From NCBI GenBank assembly GCA_017556705.1, contig JAFYMG010000014.1, positions 248,001 through 312,000 of the forward strand: 64,000 nucleotides of DNA, written 5' to 3'. The notes beneath the pieces were generated by a model, which was not told the origin of the DNA, made no database searches, and worked only from the letters and a program-made list of their open reading frames with translations. The stretch comes from Paludibacteraceae bacterium (GTDB lineage Bacteria > Bacteroidota > Bacteroidia > Bacteroidales > Paludibacteraceae). Below are positions 16,136 through 24,013 of the stretch, one piece after another; the stretch's first letter is position 1, and every line of letters begins with the position of its first letter. The position numbers and the translations under genes are program-made.

Positions 16136-17316
16136 TATTCGCAATTGTTTTCTTTATACAATCTGTTACTGCATCTTTTCTTACGGGTGGAGTGATGCCT
16201 GATGGCAAAGTGGATAAGGTGGTGGAGGCGCCCAAGGAATGGCATGCGCCTGTTTTTGGGGCGGATGTTCGTGTGGCTTTTGCTCCTAATTGGCAGGCGT
16301 TGCAGGAGTGGAATGATGCCGCAGTAGGTGTGGGCTTGGGCTATTGGAATCTAGGACATGAGAAGCTGGGACACGCTATCACACCTTATATATATATGGA
16401 TGTCCCATTGGTGCGGTTGCCGCATTTTGAGTTAGGCCTACGTCCTGGAATAGGTGCTGCGTTTCTGACGAAGACGTATCGCAATACCATACCTGATGGA
16501 CATATGTTCAAGGATGTAATAGGGGCAAATGAATGTATTGGTAGCGTGACCAACTTGTATTTTCCAGAGGTCGTATACTTGAATTTTCCTATTTCTCATG
16601 GATGGGGAATGTCGTTGGCAGGTGGATGGTATCATATCAGCAATGGTAGCACGCGTCAACCCAATTCGGGGTATAATATCTTTGCGGGCGAAGTGGCAGT
16701 GAGTTGGGATTGCTCGAAGGGATCGAAAGAGTCAGATAGGGTGAGCATGTCGGATAAATCAGACAAGAAATGGTCAATAGCTATGGCCAGTACGGCAGGT
16801 GGACGCCAAGTGTATTATCGTGATCAGCAGACCTTTGTGATTGCATCCATGCATGCTGCGGCGTACTGGCATGTGCATCCAATATTCCGTTTGGGTGGCG
16901 GTGTGGATGTGTTCTACGATGGAGCATATGTGCAACGTGATACGTATTTTGGCAAAACCAACCTTGCAGCGGCACAACCTGGTGACTGTTGGCGTGTAGG
17001 TGTGAGTCTGCAGCCTGAGTTTGTGGTGGGGAATTTTACGACAGGTTTGCATATAGGTGCCTATTTGTATGATCCAGTTAAAGAGTTAGAGCCCAAAAGC
17101 GAGGCTGAAAAGAGCGAGACAGGGCGTGTGCAGAAACCAATCTTCTATGCCTATGATTTGCTCAAGGCGGGTAGTGCTGGATATCCCGATGGCTGGTTGT
17201 ATCTAGATGTGGTGCTGCGGTATCATTTGCCTTGGAATGTATTTATACAAGCTATGACCAAAAGCCATCTCACAAAAGTAGAATTTGTTTCGTTAGGCAT
17301 AGGATTTTATTACTAA
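16132..17316 (+). CDS. Acyloxyacyl hydrolase, PagL-like lipid A deacylase
   Basis: The 394-residue product begins with a hydrophobic export signal (IFAIVFFIQSVTASFLTGG) and is rich in alternating beta-strands, as for an outer-membrane barrel. The motif WYHISNGSTRQPNSGYN (about 162-178) matches the His-Ser catalytic signature of the PagL/acyloxyacyl hydrolase family (H-x-SN followed by N-x-G), which removes a 3-O-linked acyl chain from lipid A. It is longer than PagL (about 150 residues), as usual in Bacteroidota, where extra strands are inserted (about 190-330). It is translationally coupled to the Crp/Fnr regulator, which suggests regulated outer-membrane remodelling. Confidence 0.75.
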   Translation: MIFAIVFFIQSVTASFLTGGVMPDGKVDKVVEAPKEWHAPVFGADVRVAFAPNWQALQEWNDAAVGVGLGYWNLGHEKLGHAITPYIYMDVPLVRLPHFELGLRPGIGAAFLTKTYRNTIPDGHMFKDVIGANECIGSVTNLYFPEVVYLNFPISHGWGMSLAGGWYHISNGSTRQPNSGYNIFAGEVAVSWDCSKGSKESDRVSMSDKSDKKWSIAMASTAGGRQVYYRDQQTFVIASMHAAAYWHVHPIFRLGGGVDVFYDGAYVQRDTYFGKTNLAAAQPGDCWRVGVSLQPEFVVGNFTTGLHIGAYLYDPVKELEPKSEAEKSETGRVQKPIFYAYDLLKAGSAGYPDGWLYLDVVLRYHLPWNVFIQAMTKSHLTKVEFVSLGIGFYY

Positions 17317-17339
17317 TAGCATAAAAAAATACATAAGTG

Positions 17340-17370
17340 TTGCAGGAATCAAAAAAAAGTAGTACCTTTG
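17340..17370 (+). promoter_or_regulatory. Promoter of the TPR protein gene
   Basis: TTG (17340-17342), 20 bases, TACCTTTG (17363-17370), then CAGC, 58 bases before the ATG. Confidence 0.75.
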
Positions 17371-17428
17371 CAGCGATTATGCCTACATGGGTAAATAATT
17401 GAATGAAAATTAATAAAAAATAACGAAT

Positions 17429-18106
17429 ATGGCAAAGAAAAAACAAACTGTAGAGGATCAAAACCTTGAGAATGTACAAGAGGTCCTCAACACCACCAGC
17501 GCGTGGATTGAGAAAAATCAAAACAAATTGACATGGGCAATCACTGTGATTGTTGTAATCGTAGTAGGTGTATTGGCATTGAATACCTATGTGATCAAGC
17601 CTAAGTCAGTAGAGGCTAGCAATGAAAATGCCAAGGCAGTGACTTATTTCATGCAAGGTAACTGGGAAAAAGCATTGAATGGTGATGATGCTGAGTGTGT
17701 TGGCTTCGAGACTATTGCAAATGACTACAAGTATCTAAAGGGTGGTAAATTGGCTGCATTGTATGCGGGTGTTTGCCATTATCAATTGGGCCAATATGAG
17801 GATGCTGCTGCCTATTTGAGTAAATTTTCAGCAAATGATCTTACCATCGAACCTGCTGCATTGCAACTCCTGGGTGACGCATATGTACAAATGGAAGAGT
17901 ATGCAAAGGCTGCTAAGGCATTCGAGGCTGCTGCAAAGTCTGGTAACGATATCATCGCTCCTATGAGCTTGAAGAAAGCAGGTTTCGTATATTTGGAACT
18001 TGGTAATAAAGCTGCTGCAAAGAAGGCATTTGAGACAATCAAAGATCAATATGCCGCTTCTTCAGAAGCTCAAGATATTGAGAAATATATCGCTATTGCA
18101 GAGTAA
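17429..18106 (+). CDS. Membrane-anchored tetratricopeptide repeat protein
   Basis: A 225-residue protein with a charged N-terminus, one membrane segment (about 34-53, TWAITVIVVIVVGVLALNTY) and a periplasmic domain of TPR-like helical pairs (GKLAALYAGVCHYQLGQYED; LLGDAYVQMEEYAKAAKAFE; AGFVYLELGNKAAAKKAF). Such YfgM/CpoB-like proteins serve as scaffolds or chaperone partners at the inner membrane. The partner is unknown. It probably heads a transcript continuing into ribH. The 43 bases after its stop are a GTTAAC-type repeat. Confidence 0.8.
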   Translation: MAKKKQTVEDQNLENVQEVLNTTSAWIEKNQNKLTWAITVIVVIVVGVLALNTYVIKPKSVEASNENAKAVTYFMQGNWEKALNGDDAECVGFETIANDYKYLKGGKLAALYAGVCHYQLGQYEDAAAYLSKFSANDLTIEPAALQLLGDAYVQMEEYAKAAKAFEAAAKSGNDIIAPMSLKKAGFVYLELGNKAAAKKAFETIKDQYAASSEAQDIEKYIAIAE

Positions 18107-18149
18107 AAACTGTCAATTGTTAACTGTTAACGGTTAACTATCAACTATT
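18107..18149. repeat. AACTGTTAAC-type A/T-rich repeat
   Basis: Short overlapping units of AACTGTCAATT, GTTAACTGTTAAC and TATCAACTATT lie between the TPR gene and ribH. Related sequence occurs at 32265-32298 inside aminopeptidase P and at 53503-53535. Confidence 0.6.
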
Positions 18150-18686
18150 ATGACAACAGATTTATCGCAATATAATGCGAAGGATTTGCCTAGCGCTGAC
18201 GTGCTTTCACGTCAGCGCTATGCTATTGTAGTAGCCGATTGGAATAGCGAAATCACCCACGCGCTCGCACAAGGTGCTATTGATACATTGCTCAAGCATG
18301 GCGTCAAAGAGGATAATATCGACGTAATGCATGTTCCTGGCACTGTGGAGCTTACCTATGGTGCTGCATTATATGTGAGCGGTAGAAAAAACTTCGGCAT
18401 GCGCAAGCATGCAGATGCTGTTATTGTTATCGGCTGTGTGATACAAGGCGACACACCGCACTTTGACTATGTCTGCCAATCTGTAACACAAGGTGTCTCC
18501 TTATTGAATGCATTGGGAAGTGGAGCATCCACTGGTGGTTTTAAAAACCCTAATGCTTGCCCAGTCATCTTCTCTGTACTTACCACTTTGGACAAGCAGC
18601 AAGCACTTGATCGTGCAGGTGGTCGCTTGGGTAACAAAGGCGTAGAAGGTGCAGTGACAGCCATTAAGATGGCTAACCTTGTTTAG
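18150..18686 (+). CDS. ribH: 6,7-dimethyl-8-ribityllumazine synthase
   Basis: A 178-residue enzyme of riboflavin synthesis that condenses 5-amino-6-ribitylaminouracil with dihydroxybutanone phosphate. Family landmarks are VVADWNSEITHAL (substrate loop, W and N), VPGTVELTYGA, VIGCVIQGDTPHFDYVC (active His in TPHFD) and the C-terminal LDRAGGRLGNKGVEGA. Bacteroidota proteins often carry this slightly long N-terminus. It is preceded by the TPR gene and followed by aspartate kinase after a 24-base heptamer-like spacer (GTTTAGA units). Confidence 0.95.
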   Translation: MTTDLSQYNAKDLPSADVLSRQRYAIVVADWNSEITHALAQGAIDTLLKHGVKEDNIDVMHVPGTVELTYGAALYVSGRKNFGMRKHADAVIVIGCVIQGDTPHFDYVCQSVTQGVSLLNALGSGASTGGFKNPNACPVIFSVLTTLDKQQALDRAGGRLGNKGVEGAVTAIKMANLV

Positions 18687-18710
18687 GGTTTAGAGTTTAG
18701 TGTTTAGAGG

Positions 18711-19940
18711 ATGAAAGTATATAAGTTTGGTGGTGCTTCGGTGAAGGATGCTAATGGCGTTCGCAACCTCAAGGAGATTGTTGCACATGCGGGTGACGAC
18801 CTCATGGTCGTGATATCCGCTATGGGTAAGACTACCAATGCTTTAGAACGAGTGGTGGCAGCTTTGTCGAAAGGTGATGAGCTAACGGCAGAGCAGGAGT
18901 GGCTTAATGTGTTGGATCAGCATGTATATACCATGCAGGATCTGGGATTGCAACCCAACGTGGATGTGCGTCTGCCAATGATGCCTGAATACAACAAGGA
19001 TTGGTCATACGATCAAAACTATGACCAGATTGTTAGTTTAGGTGAAATAATGTCCACACAGATAGTGGCAGTGTTCTTGCTCAAGAGTGGCATCCCTACC
19101 GAATGGTGGAATATGCCTAAATTGCTGCGTACAGATGCTACATGGCGCGAGGCACAAGTGGATTTGCAAACATCTGCGCAAGTTATTTCTGCGGGATGGA
19201 ATAGGGCTGCGCGTCCGCATGTGGTTGTCACGCAGGGATTCATTGGCGGTACACAAGATGGATTACGTAGCACACTCGGACGTGAAGGGTCGGATTATAC
19301 AGCTGCGTTGTTGGGTAATTTCCTAGATGCCGATTCCGTGACGATATGGAAGGATGTACCGGGTATATTGAATGCCGACCCTCGCTTGGTGGCAGATACC
19401 ATCAAAATAGACCAACTCACCTATCACGATGCGGTTGAGTTGGCGTATAGTGGTGCACAAGTAATTCACCCTAAGACGATTCGTCCACTGGAAAATAAGA
19501 AGATCCCATTATATGTTAAGCCTTTTGGCAACTTTACGGCAGCAGGATCTGTGATCGCGGAAAAGGCTGACCCAATCAGTGTGCCAGTGTATATTTGGCG
19601 TACAAACCAAGTGCTGATTACGTTGCGTGCCAAGGATTTTGCGTTTGTGCTAGAGGAAAGTTTAAGCCATATATTTCAAATAATCAATGCCAACCGCTTA
19701 CGCGTATCATTAATCCAATCTAGTGCCGTAACGATTTCAGTCTGTGTGGATAACACGCGTTTTGTAGCACAAGCTATTGAGCAGTTGCAAGATGCATATC
19801 GTGTGACATGGAACGAAAATTTAAGCCTATTGACCATTCGAGGAACAACACCTGATATCCTCAAACGTGAGCAAGAGGGTAGGGATATTTTACTGAGCCA
19901 ATTAACACGCCGTACGGCGAAACTTGTAATAAAAGATTAA
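18711..19940 (+). CDS. Aspartate kinase
   Basis: A 409-residue monofunctional aspartokinase (MKVYKFGGASVKDANGVRNL) that makes aspartyl-4-phosphate, the first step toward Lys, Thr, Met and diaminopimelate. The kinase domain spans about 1-275 with KFGGASV, TQGFIGGTQDG, LGREGSDYTAALLG and VIHPKTIRPL. The C-terminal part (about 285-405) is a divergent pair of ACT domains (VLITLRAKDFAFVLEESLSH; VTISVCVDNTRF) for feedback control. There is no homoserine dehydrogenase domain. The next gene starts four bases after the stop. Confidence 0.92.
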   Translation: MKVYKFGGASVKDANGVRNLKEIVAHAGDDLMVVISAMGKTTNALERVVAALSKGDELTAEQEWLNVLDQHVYTMQDLGLQPNVDVRLPMMPEYNKDWSYDQNYDQIVSLGEIMSTQIVAVFLLKSGIPTEWWNMPKLLRTDATWREAQVDLQTSAQVISAGWNRAARPHVVVTQGFIGGTQDGLRSTLGREGSDYTAALLGNFLDADSVTIWKDVPGILNADPRLVADTIKIDQLTYHDAVELAYSGAQVIHPKTIRPLENKKIPLYVKPFGNFTAAGSVIAEKADPISVPVYIWRTNQVLITLRAKDFAFVLEESLSHIFQIINANRLRVSLIQSSAVTISVCVDNTRFVAQAIEQLQDAYRVTWNENLSLLTIRGTTPDILKREQEGRDILLSQLTRRTAKLVIKD

Positions 19941-19944
19941 TAGT

Positions 19945-21054
19945 ATGAATAACACGATTAAGCAATATTTTTCAGGACAATACTGGAAAGAATTGTTGCT
20001 GGAGTTCTGGCATGCCTTAGGCACGAAGAAATTCTGGAAGGAGTTCATCGTCATGAACGTAGGTATCGCGATTGGTGCTGCTGCGGTATACTATTTTTTG
20101 ATGCCTAGTCATTTGATCATCGGTACTATCTCAGGATTGAGTATTGTGATTAATACTTTGCTTGGTGGTAATGCAGATACATTCTCTTATTGGGTAATGG
20201 GTATCAATGCTTTTCTATTGGTATTGGCATTCTTGCTTATCGGAAATGAGTTTGGAGCTAAGACCGTTTATACCGCTATGATTCTTGGCCCGTTGACACA
20301 ATTGTGGGATCGGATCTATCCTTATACCAATTTTACACACCGGGTTATTGAGAATCCAGACATCTTAACGCAACTACAAGCTGGTGAGACCGTGTTGGAT
20401 ATCAATGGTAATCCATATCTGTTGAACCGCGCTGGAGAAGTGTTGGAGCAGGTAAAAGAATCTGTCATGTCCGCAGGATTAGGTATGGGAGACGTATGGT
20501 TTGATCTAATCTGTTTTGTATTATTATTATCGATTAGTCAAACGCTTGAATTCCGTGTAAACGCATCTACCGGTGGACTAGATATATTAGCGAAGATTAT
20601 CAATAAATTTATGCATTTCGATCTTGGCATGTCAGTGTCAATCGGTGGCGCATTGATTTGTTGTACTGCCTTTATGATCAATGATTTCCGAATGGTTGTT
20701 ATTGGTTTAATTGGCACGTGGCTCAATGGTATTGTGATTAATTACTTTACCGCTTCTATGGATCGACGTAAGCGAGTTTGTATCATCACGCGTGAACACG
20801 AGAGAGTGCGTCAGTATATTGTGCATGATCAGTTACGTGGTTGCTCACTTTATCGTGTAGAAGGTGGCTATAGTGGCGAAGAGTATATTGAGATTCAGGC
20901 CTTACTTACTCAAGAAGAGTTTTCTAATGTATTGGCATTCATGCGCGAAAATGATATCCAAGCATTTACCACAGCAGGCAACTGCTCGGAAGTCTATGGC
21001 CTATGGTTTAAGCACAAGAAACGTAATGGCAAATTGGAAATAGAAAAAGAATAA
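19945..21054 (+). CDS. YitT family membrane protein (DUF161 + DUF2179)
   Basis: The 369-residue product has five to six predicted membrane helices (about 35-58, 65-85, 90-112, 175-200, 220-245, 250-270). The two YitT halves are recognisable by GAAAVYYFLMPSHLIIGTISG and NASTGGLDILAKI. A cytoplasmic C-terminal DUF2179 domain follows from about 285 (YIVHDQLRGCSLYRVEGGYS). It is longer than typical YitT proteins because of a loop of about 50 residues (115-170). The transport or sensory role of the family is not established. It is tightly coupled to the aspartate kinase gene. Confidence 0.85.
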   Translation: MNNTIKQYFSGQYWKELLLEFWHALGTKKFWKEFIVMNVGIAIGAAAVYYFLMPSHLIIGTISGLSIVINTLLGGNADTFSYWVMGINAFLLVLAFLLIGNEFGAKTVYTAMILGPLTQLWDRIYPYTNFTHRVIENPDILTQLQAGETVLDINGNPYLLNRAGEVLEQVKESVMSAGLGMGDVWFDLICFVLLLSISQTLEFRVNASTGGLDILAKIINKFMHFDLGMSVSIGGALICCTAFMINDFRMVVIGLIGTWLNGIVINYFTASMDRRKRVCIITREHERVRQYIVHDQLRGCSLYRVEGGYSGEEYIEIQALLTQEEFSNVLAFMRENDIQAFTTAGNCSEVYGLWFKHKKRNGKLEIEKE

Positions 21055-21080
21055 CATAACACATAAAAAATTTTAATACA

Positions 21081-21983
21081 ATGAAACCTACATTATTTAT
21101 TCTTGCGGCAGGTATGGGTAGCCGCTATGGAGGACTCAAACAATTAGACGGTCTTGGTCCTAATGGTGAAACAATCATGGACTATAGCGTATTCGACGCT
21201 ATGCGTGCTGGTTTTGGCAAAGTAGTATTCGTAATCCGCAAGGATTTTGAGGAGGACTTCCGCCGTGTGGTACTCAGCAAGTATGCTGACCACGTACCAT
21301 GCGAAGTATGCTTCCAAGGTATCGACAACTTGCCAGAGGGCTTTACTCGCAATCCAGAGCGTACCAAACCATGGGGTACCAACCACGCTGTGTTGATGGC
21401 TAAGGATCTGATCCACGAGCCATTTATGGTAATCAATGCCGACGACTTCTATGGCAAAGAGTCTTTTGAGGTAATGGCTAAGTTCTTGTTGGATGTAAAT
21501 GGTCAAGAGGGCAAATACTGCATGGCAGGTTACCGCGTAGGCAACACCCTTAGCGAGCATGGCACCGTAAGCCGTGGTGTATGCGCTACTGACAAGATGG
21601 GCTATCTCACCGACGTAGTAGAGCGTACCGCTATCGAGTCAAAAGAGGGTCATATCGTATTCCCTGATGAGAATGGTGTGGAAACTGAGATCCCATTTGA
21701 TACTCCAGTTAGTATGAATATGTGGGGCTTTACTCCTGAGTACTTTGAGTACACCGAGGAGGCTTTCAAAGCATTCTTGACCAAGAACGCACAAGAGCTC
21801 AAGGCAGAGTTCTATATCCCAACTCTTGTCAACGATCTCATCAAGGCGGGTAAAGCTACTTGCCAAGTATTGGATACTCCTGCTAAATGGTTTGGTGTTA
21901 CTTATGCTGATGACCGCCAAATGGTAGTGGATAAGATCCAAGCACTGGTAGATGCTGGTGTTTATCCAAGCAAATTATTCTAA
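21081..21983 (+). CDS. Sugar-phosphate nucleotidyltransferase
   Basis: A 300-residue protein beginning MKPTLFILAAGMGSRYGGLK, the nucleotide-binding loop of the NTP-transferase family (GMGSRYGGLK with catalytic Arg and Lys). The acidic metal site is INADDFYGKESF. No C-terminal beta-helix or transferase domain is attached. The substrate cannot be assigned by sequence alone; a uridylyl- or guanylyltransferase for an activated sugar is likely. Only 12 bases separate it from galE, so the pair probably makes and interconverts nucleotide sugars for surface polysaccharide. Confidence 0.85.
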   Translation: MKPTLFILAAGMGSRYGGLKQLDGLGPNGETIMDYSVFDAMRAGFGKVVFVIRKDFEEDFRRVVLSKYADHVPCEVCFQGIDNLPEGFTRNPERTKPWGTNHAVLMAKDLIHEPFMVINADDFYGKESFEVMAKFLLDVNGQEGKYCMAGYRVGNTLSEHGTVSRGVCATDKMGYLTDVVERTAIESKEGHIVFPDENGVETEIPFDTPVSMNMWGFTPEYFEYTEEAFKAFLTKNAQELKAEFYIPTLVNDLIKAGKATCQVLDTPAKWFGVTYADDRQMVVDKIQALVDAGVYPSKLF

Positions 21984-21995
21984 ATCCGAAGTGTA

Positions 21996-23021
21996 ATGGC
22001 TCGTATTCTCGTTACTGGTGGTACCGGATATATCGGTTCGCACACTGTCGTGGAGTTGATGCAGCAGGGCTATGAAGTGGTCATCGTGGACAACTTCAGC
22101 AACTCAAGTGCGGATGTCCTTGATGGTATTGCTGCCATCGTGGGTGTACGCCCCGCGTTTGAGCAAGTGGATTGCAATGACGCGGCGGCTATGGATGCCG
22201 TATTTGCCCAGTATCCCGACATAGTGGGGGTAATTCATTTTGCAGCTAGCAAGGCGGTCAACGAATCGGTTGCTCAACCACTAATGTACTACCGCAACAA
22301 CCTCATGTCGCTCGTAACGGTGCTTGAGCAGATGAAGAAGCACGATGTGCACCATATCGTCTTCTCCAGTTCGTGTACGGTCTATGGGCAACCTGCAGCG
22401 GAATATCTGCCTGTAGATGAGAATGCTCCTATTCAAAAGGCATTGTCGCCTTATGGCAATACCAAGCAAATCAACGAGGAGATTATCTGTGACGAGGCGC
22501 ATGCCGATGCGCAATTACGTGCCACGATATTGCGTTACTTCAACCCAATAGGCGCTCACCCTTCTGCCTTGATAGGTGAGTTGCCTAATGGTGTTCCACA
22601 AAACCTCTTGCCTTTTGTTACGCAAACGGCGGCAGGACTCCGCAAGGAGTTAAAGGTGTTTGGCAACGATTACAATACGCCTGATGGCTCGTGCATACGT
22701 GATTATATTTATGTCGTGGATCTTGCCAAAGCGCATGTGAAAGCCGTAGAGCGTATGCTGCAAGGCACTGCTACGGAGCAGGTGGAGGTATTCAACCTCG
22801 GTACGGGTAAAGGTCTGAGCGTCTTGGAGATACTCAATACCTTTATGCAAGTAACGGGTGTGAATATCCCTTACCAGATTGTCGGTCGCCGTGAAGGCGA
22901 TATTGAGCAGGTATGGGCAAAGCCAGACAAAGCCAATGCAGTGCTTGGTTGGAAAGCCGATACACCTATTGAGGATGTACTATTTAGTGCATGGAAGTGG
23001 GAACAGAAAATCCGCAAATAA
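21996..23021 (+). CDS. galE: UDP-glucose 4-epimerase
   Basis: A 341-residue extended short-chain dehydrogenase. The NAD-binding motif GGTGYIGSHT is at residues 7-16, the catalytic Ser/Tyr-Lys set is SSSCTVYG (Ser near 124) and SPYGNTKQ (Tyr near 150, Lys near 154), and IRDYIYVVDLAKAH is typical of GalE. It interconverts UDP-glucose and UDP-galactose. It is the last gene of the plus-strand run from 17.4 kb, followed directly by a terminator. Confidence 0.94.
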   Translation: MARILVTGGTGYIGSHTVVELMQQGYEVVIVDNFSNSSADVLDGIAAIVGVRPAFEQVDCNDAAAMDAVFAQYPDIVGVIHFAASKAVNESVAQPLMYYRNNLMSLVTVLEQMKKHDVHHIVFSSSCTVYGQPAAEYLPVDENAPIQKALSPYGNTKQINEEIICDEAHADAQLRATILRYFNPIGAHPSALIGELPNGVPQNLLPFVTQTAAGLRKELKVFGNDYNTPDGSCIRDYIYVVDLAKAHVKAVERMLQGTATEQVEVFNLGTGKGLSVLEILNTFMQVTGVNIPYQIVGRREGDIEQVWAKPDKANAVLGWKADTPIEDVLFSAWKWEQKIRK

Positions 23022-23022
23022 T

Positions 23023-23050
23023 AAAAACGCTCCTCATCGGGAGCGTTTTT
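23023..23050. terminator. Bidirectional terminator between galE and era
   Basis: Stem AAAACGCTCC paired with GGGAGCGTTTT around a short TCATC loop. The A run on one side and T run on the other let it serve both convergent transcripts. Confidence 0.85.
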
Positions 23051-23055
23051 CATAT

Positions 23056-23110
23056 CCTAGCCTCTCGCCTTTCGCCTCTAAACTGTAGGCGCTTTGGGCC
23101 GTCCTCTAAA
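23056..23110. repeat. Heptamers plus one hairpin unit after era
   Basis: CCTCTCG, CCTTTCG and CCTCTAA units are followed by a core resembling GGCGC-TTT-GGGCC with the linker GTCCTCTAAAC. The array fills the gap from the terminator to the era stop. Confidence 0.75.
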
Positions 23111-24013
23111 CTAATTAAGATCATATCCATAGTGGCGCAAACGCGTTTGCGAACTACGCCAGTCTTTGTCTACTTTGACAAAGAGCTGTAGGAATACTGG
23201 TTTGCCGAAGAAAGCCTCAATCTCTTTTCTAGCTTGTGTACCCACGCGCTTCAGCGCTTTGCCACCCTTGCCAATGATGATTCCCTTTTGGCTATCGCGC
23301 TCTACAAAGATTACAGCACCGATGCGGATGATACCCTCTGGGTGTTGCTCATCGGGCTCCTCATCATGGAAGGTCTCTACTTCTACCTCTACACTGTAAG
23401 GAATCTCCTTGTCGTAGTTCAAGAGAATCTTTTCACGAATCATCTCGTCTACAAAGAAACGGGAAGACTTATCTGTCAATTGATCTTTAGGGAAGAATGG
23501 GGGACATTCAGGCAATGCTTCACGAATTGCTGTGAAGAGTTGGTCTGTGCCAAATTTCTGCTGTGCAGAGATAGGAAATACGGTAGCATCGGGCAATACG
23601 CGGTGCCAGTACTCCACCAATTGTTCCAAGGTCTCTTGGGTAGTAAGGTCTATCTTATTGATAATCAAGAACACTTTGGCTTTAATGCGCTTTACTTTTT
23701 CCAGGAAGTCAGCATTTTTGTCCGGGTTATCTTGTACATCCGTTACATAGAGCAATACATCCGCATCTACCAACGCAGAGCGTGAGAACTCCAACATCTG
23801 CTCTTGCAGCTTGTAGTTGGGTTGTAGTACACCTGGGGTGTCGCTATACACCATTTGGAAGTCATCGCCATTGACGATACCCATGATACGGTGGCGAGTG
23901 GTTTGCGCTTTGGATGTAATAATCGAAAGGCGCTCGCCCACCAATACATTCATCAATGTGGATTTGCCCACATTGGGATTTCCTACTATATTTACAAAAC
24001 CTGATTTATGCAT
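23111..24013 (-). CDS. era: GTPase Era
   Basis: A 300-residue GTPase that binds the 3' end of 16S rRNA during small-subunit assembly. G1 is GNPNVGKSTLMN (about 11-22), the switch region holds TTRHRIMGI, G3 is DTPGV (near 59), G4 is NKID (near 121) and G5 is ISAQ. The C-terminal KH domain is complete (IIGKGGKALKRVGTQARKEI). Its start codon overlaps the stop of the M16 protease gene by one base, so translation is probably coupled. Confidence 0.95.
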   Translation of the reverse strand: MHKSGFVNIVGNPNVGKSTLMNVLVGERLSIITSKAQTTRHRIMGIVNGDDFQMVYSDTPGVLQPNYKLQEQMLEFSRSALVDADVLLYVTDVQDNPDKNADFLEKVKRIKAKVFLIINKIDLTTQETLEQLVEYWHRVLPDATVFPISAQQKFGTDQLFTAIREALPECPPFFPKDQLTDKSSRFFVDEMIREKILLNYDKEIPYSVEVEVETFHDEEPDEQHPEGIIRIGAVIFVERDSQKGIIIGKGGKALKRVGTQARKEIEAFFGKPVFLQLFVKVDKDWRSSQTRLRHYGYDLN

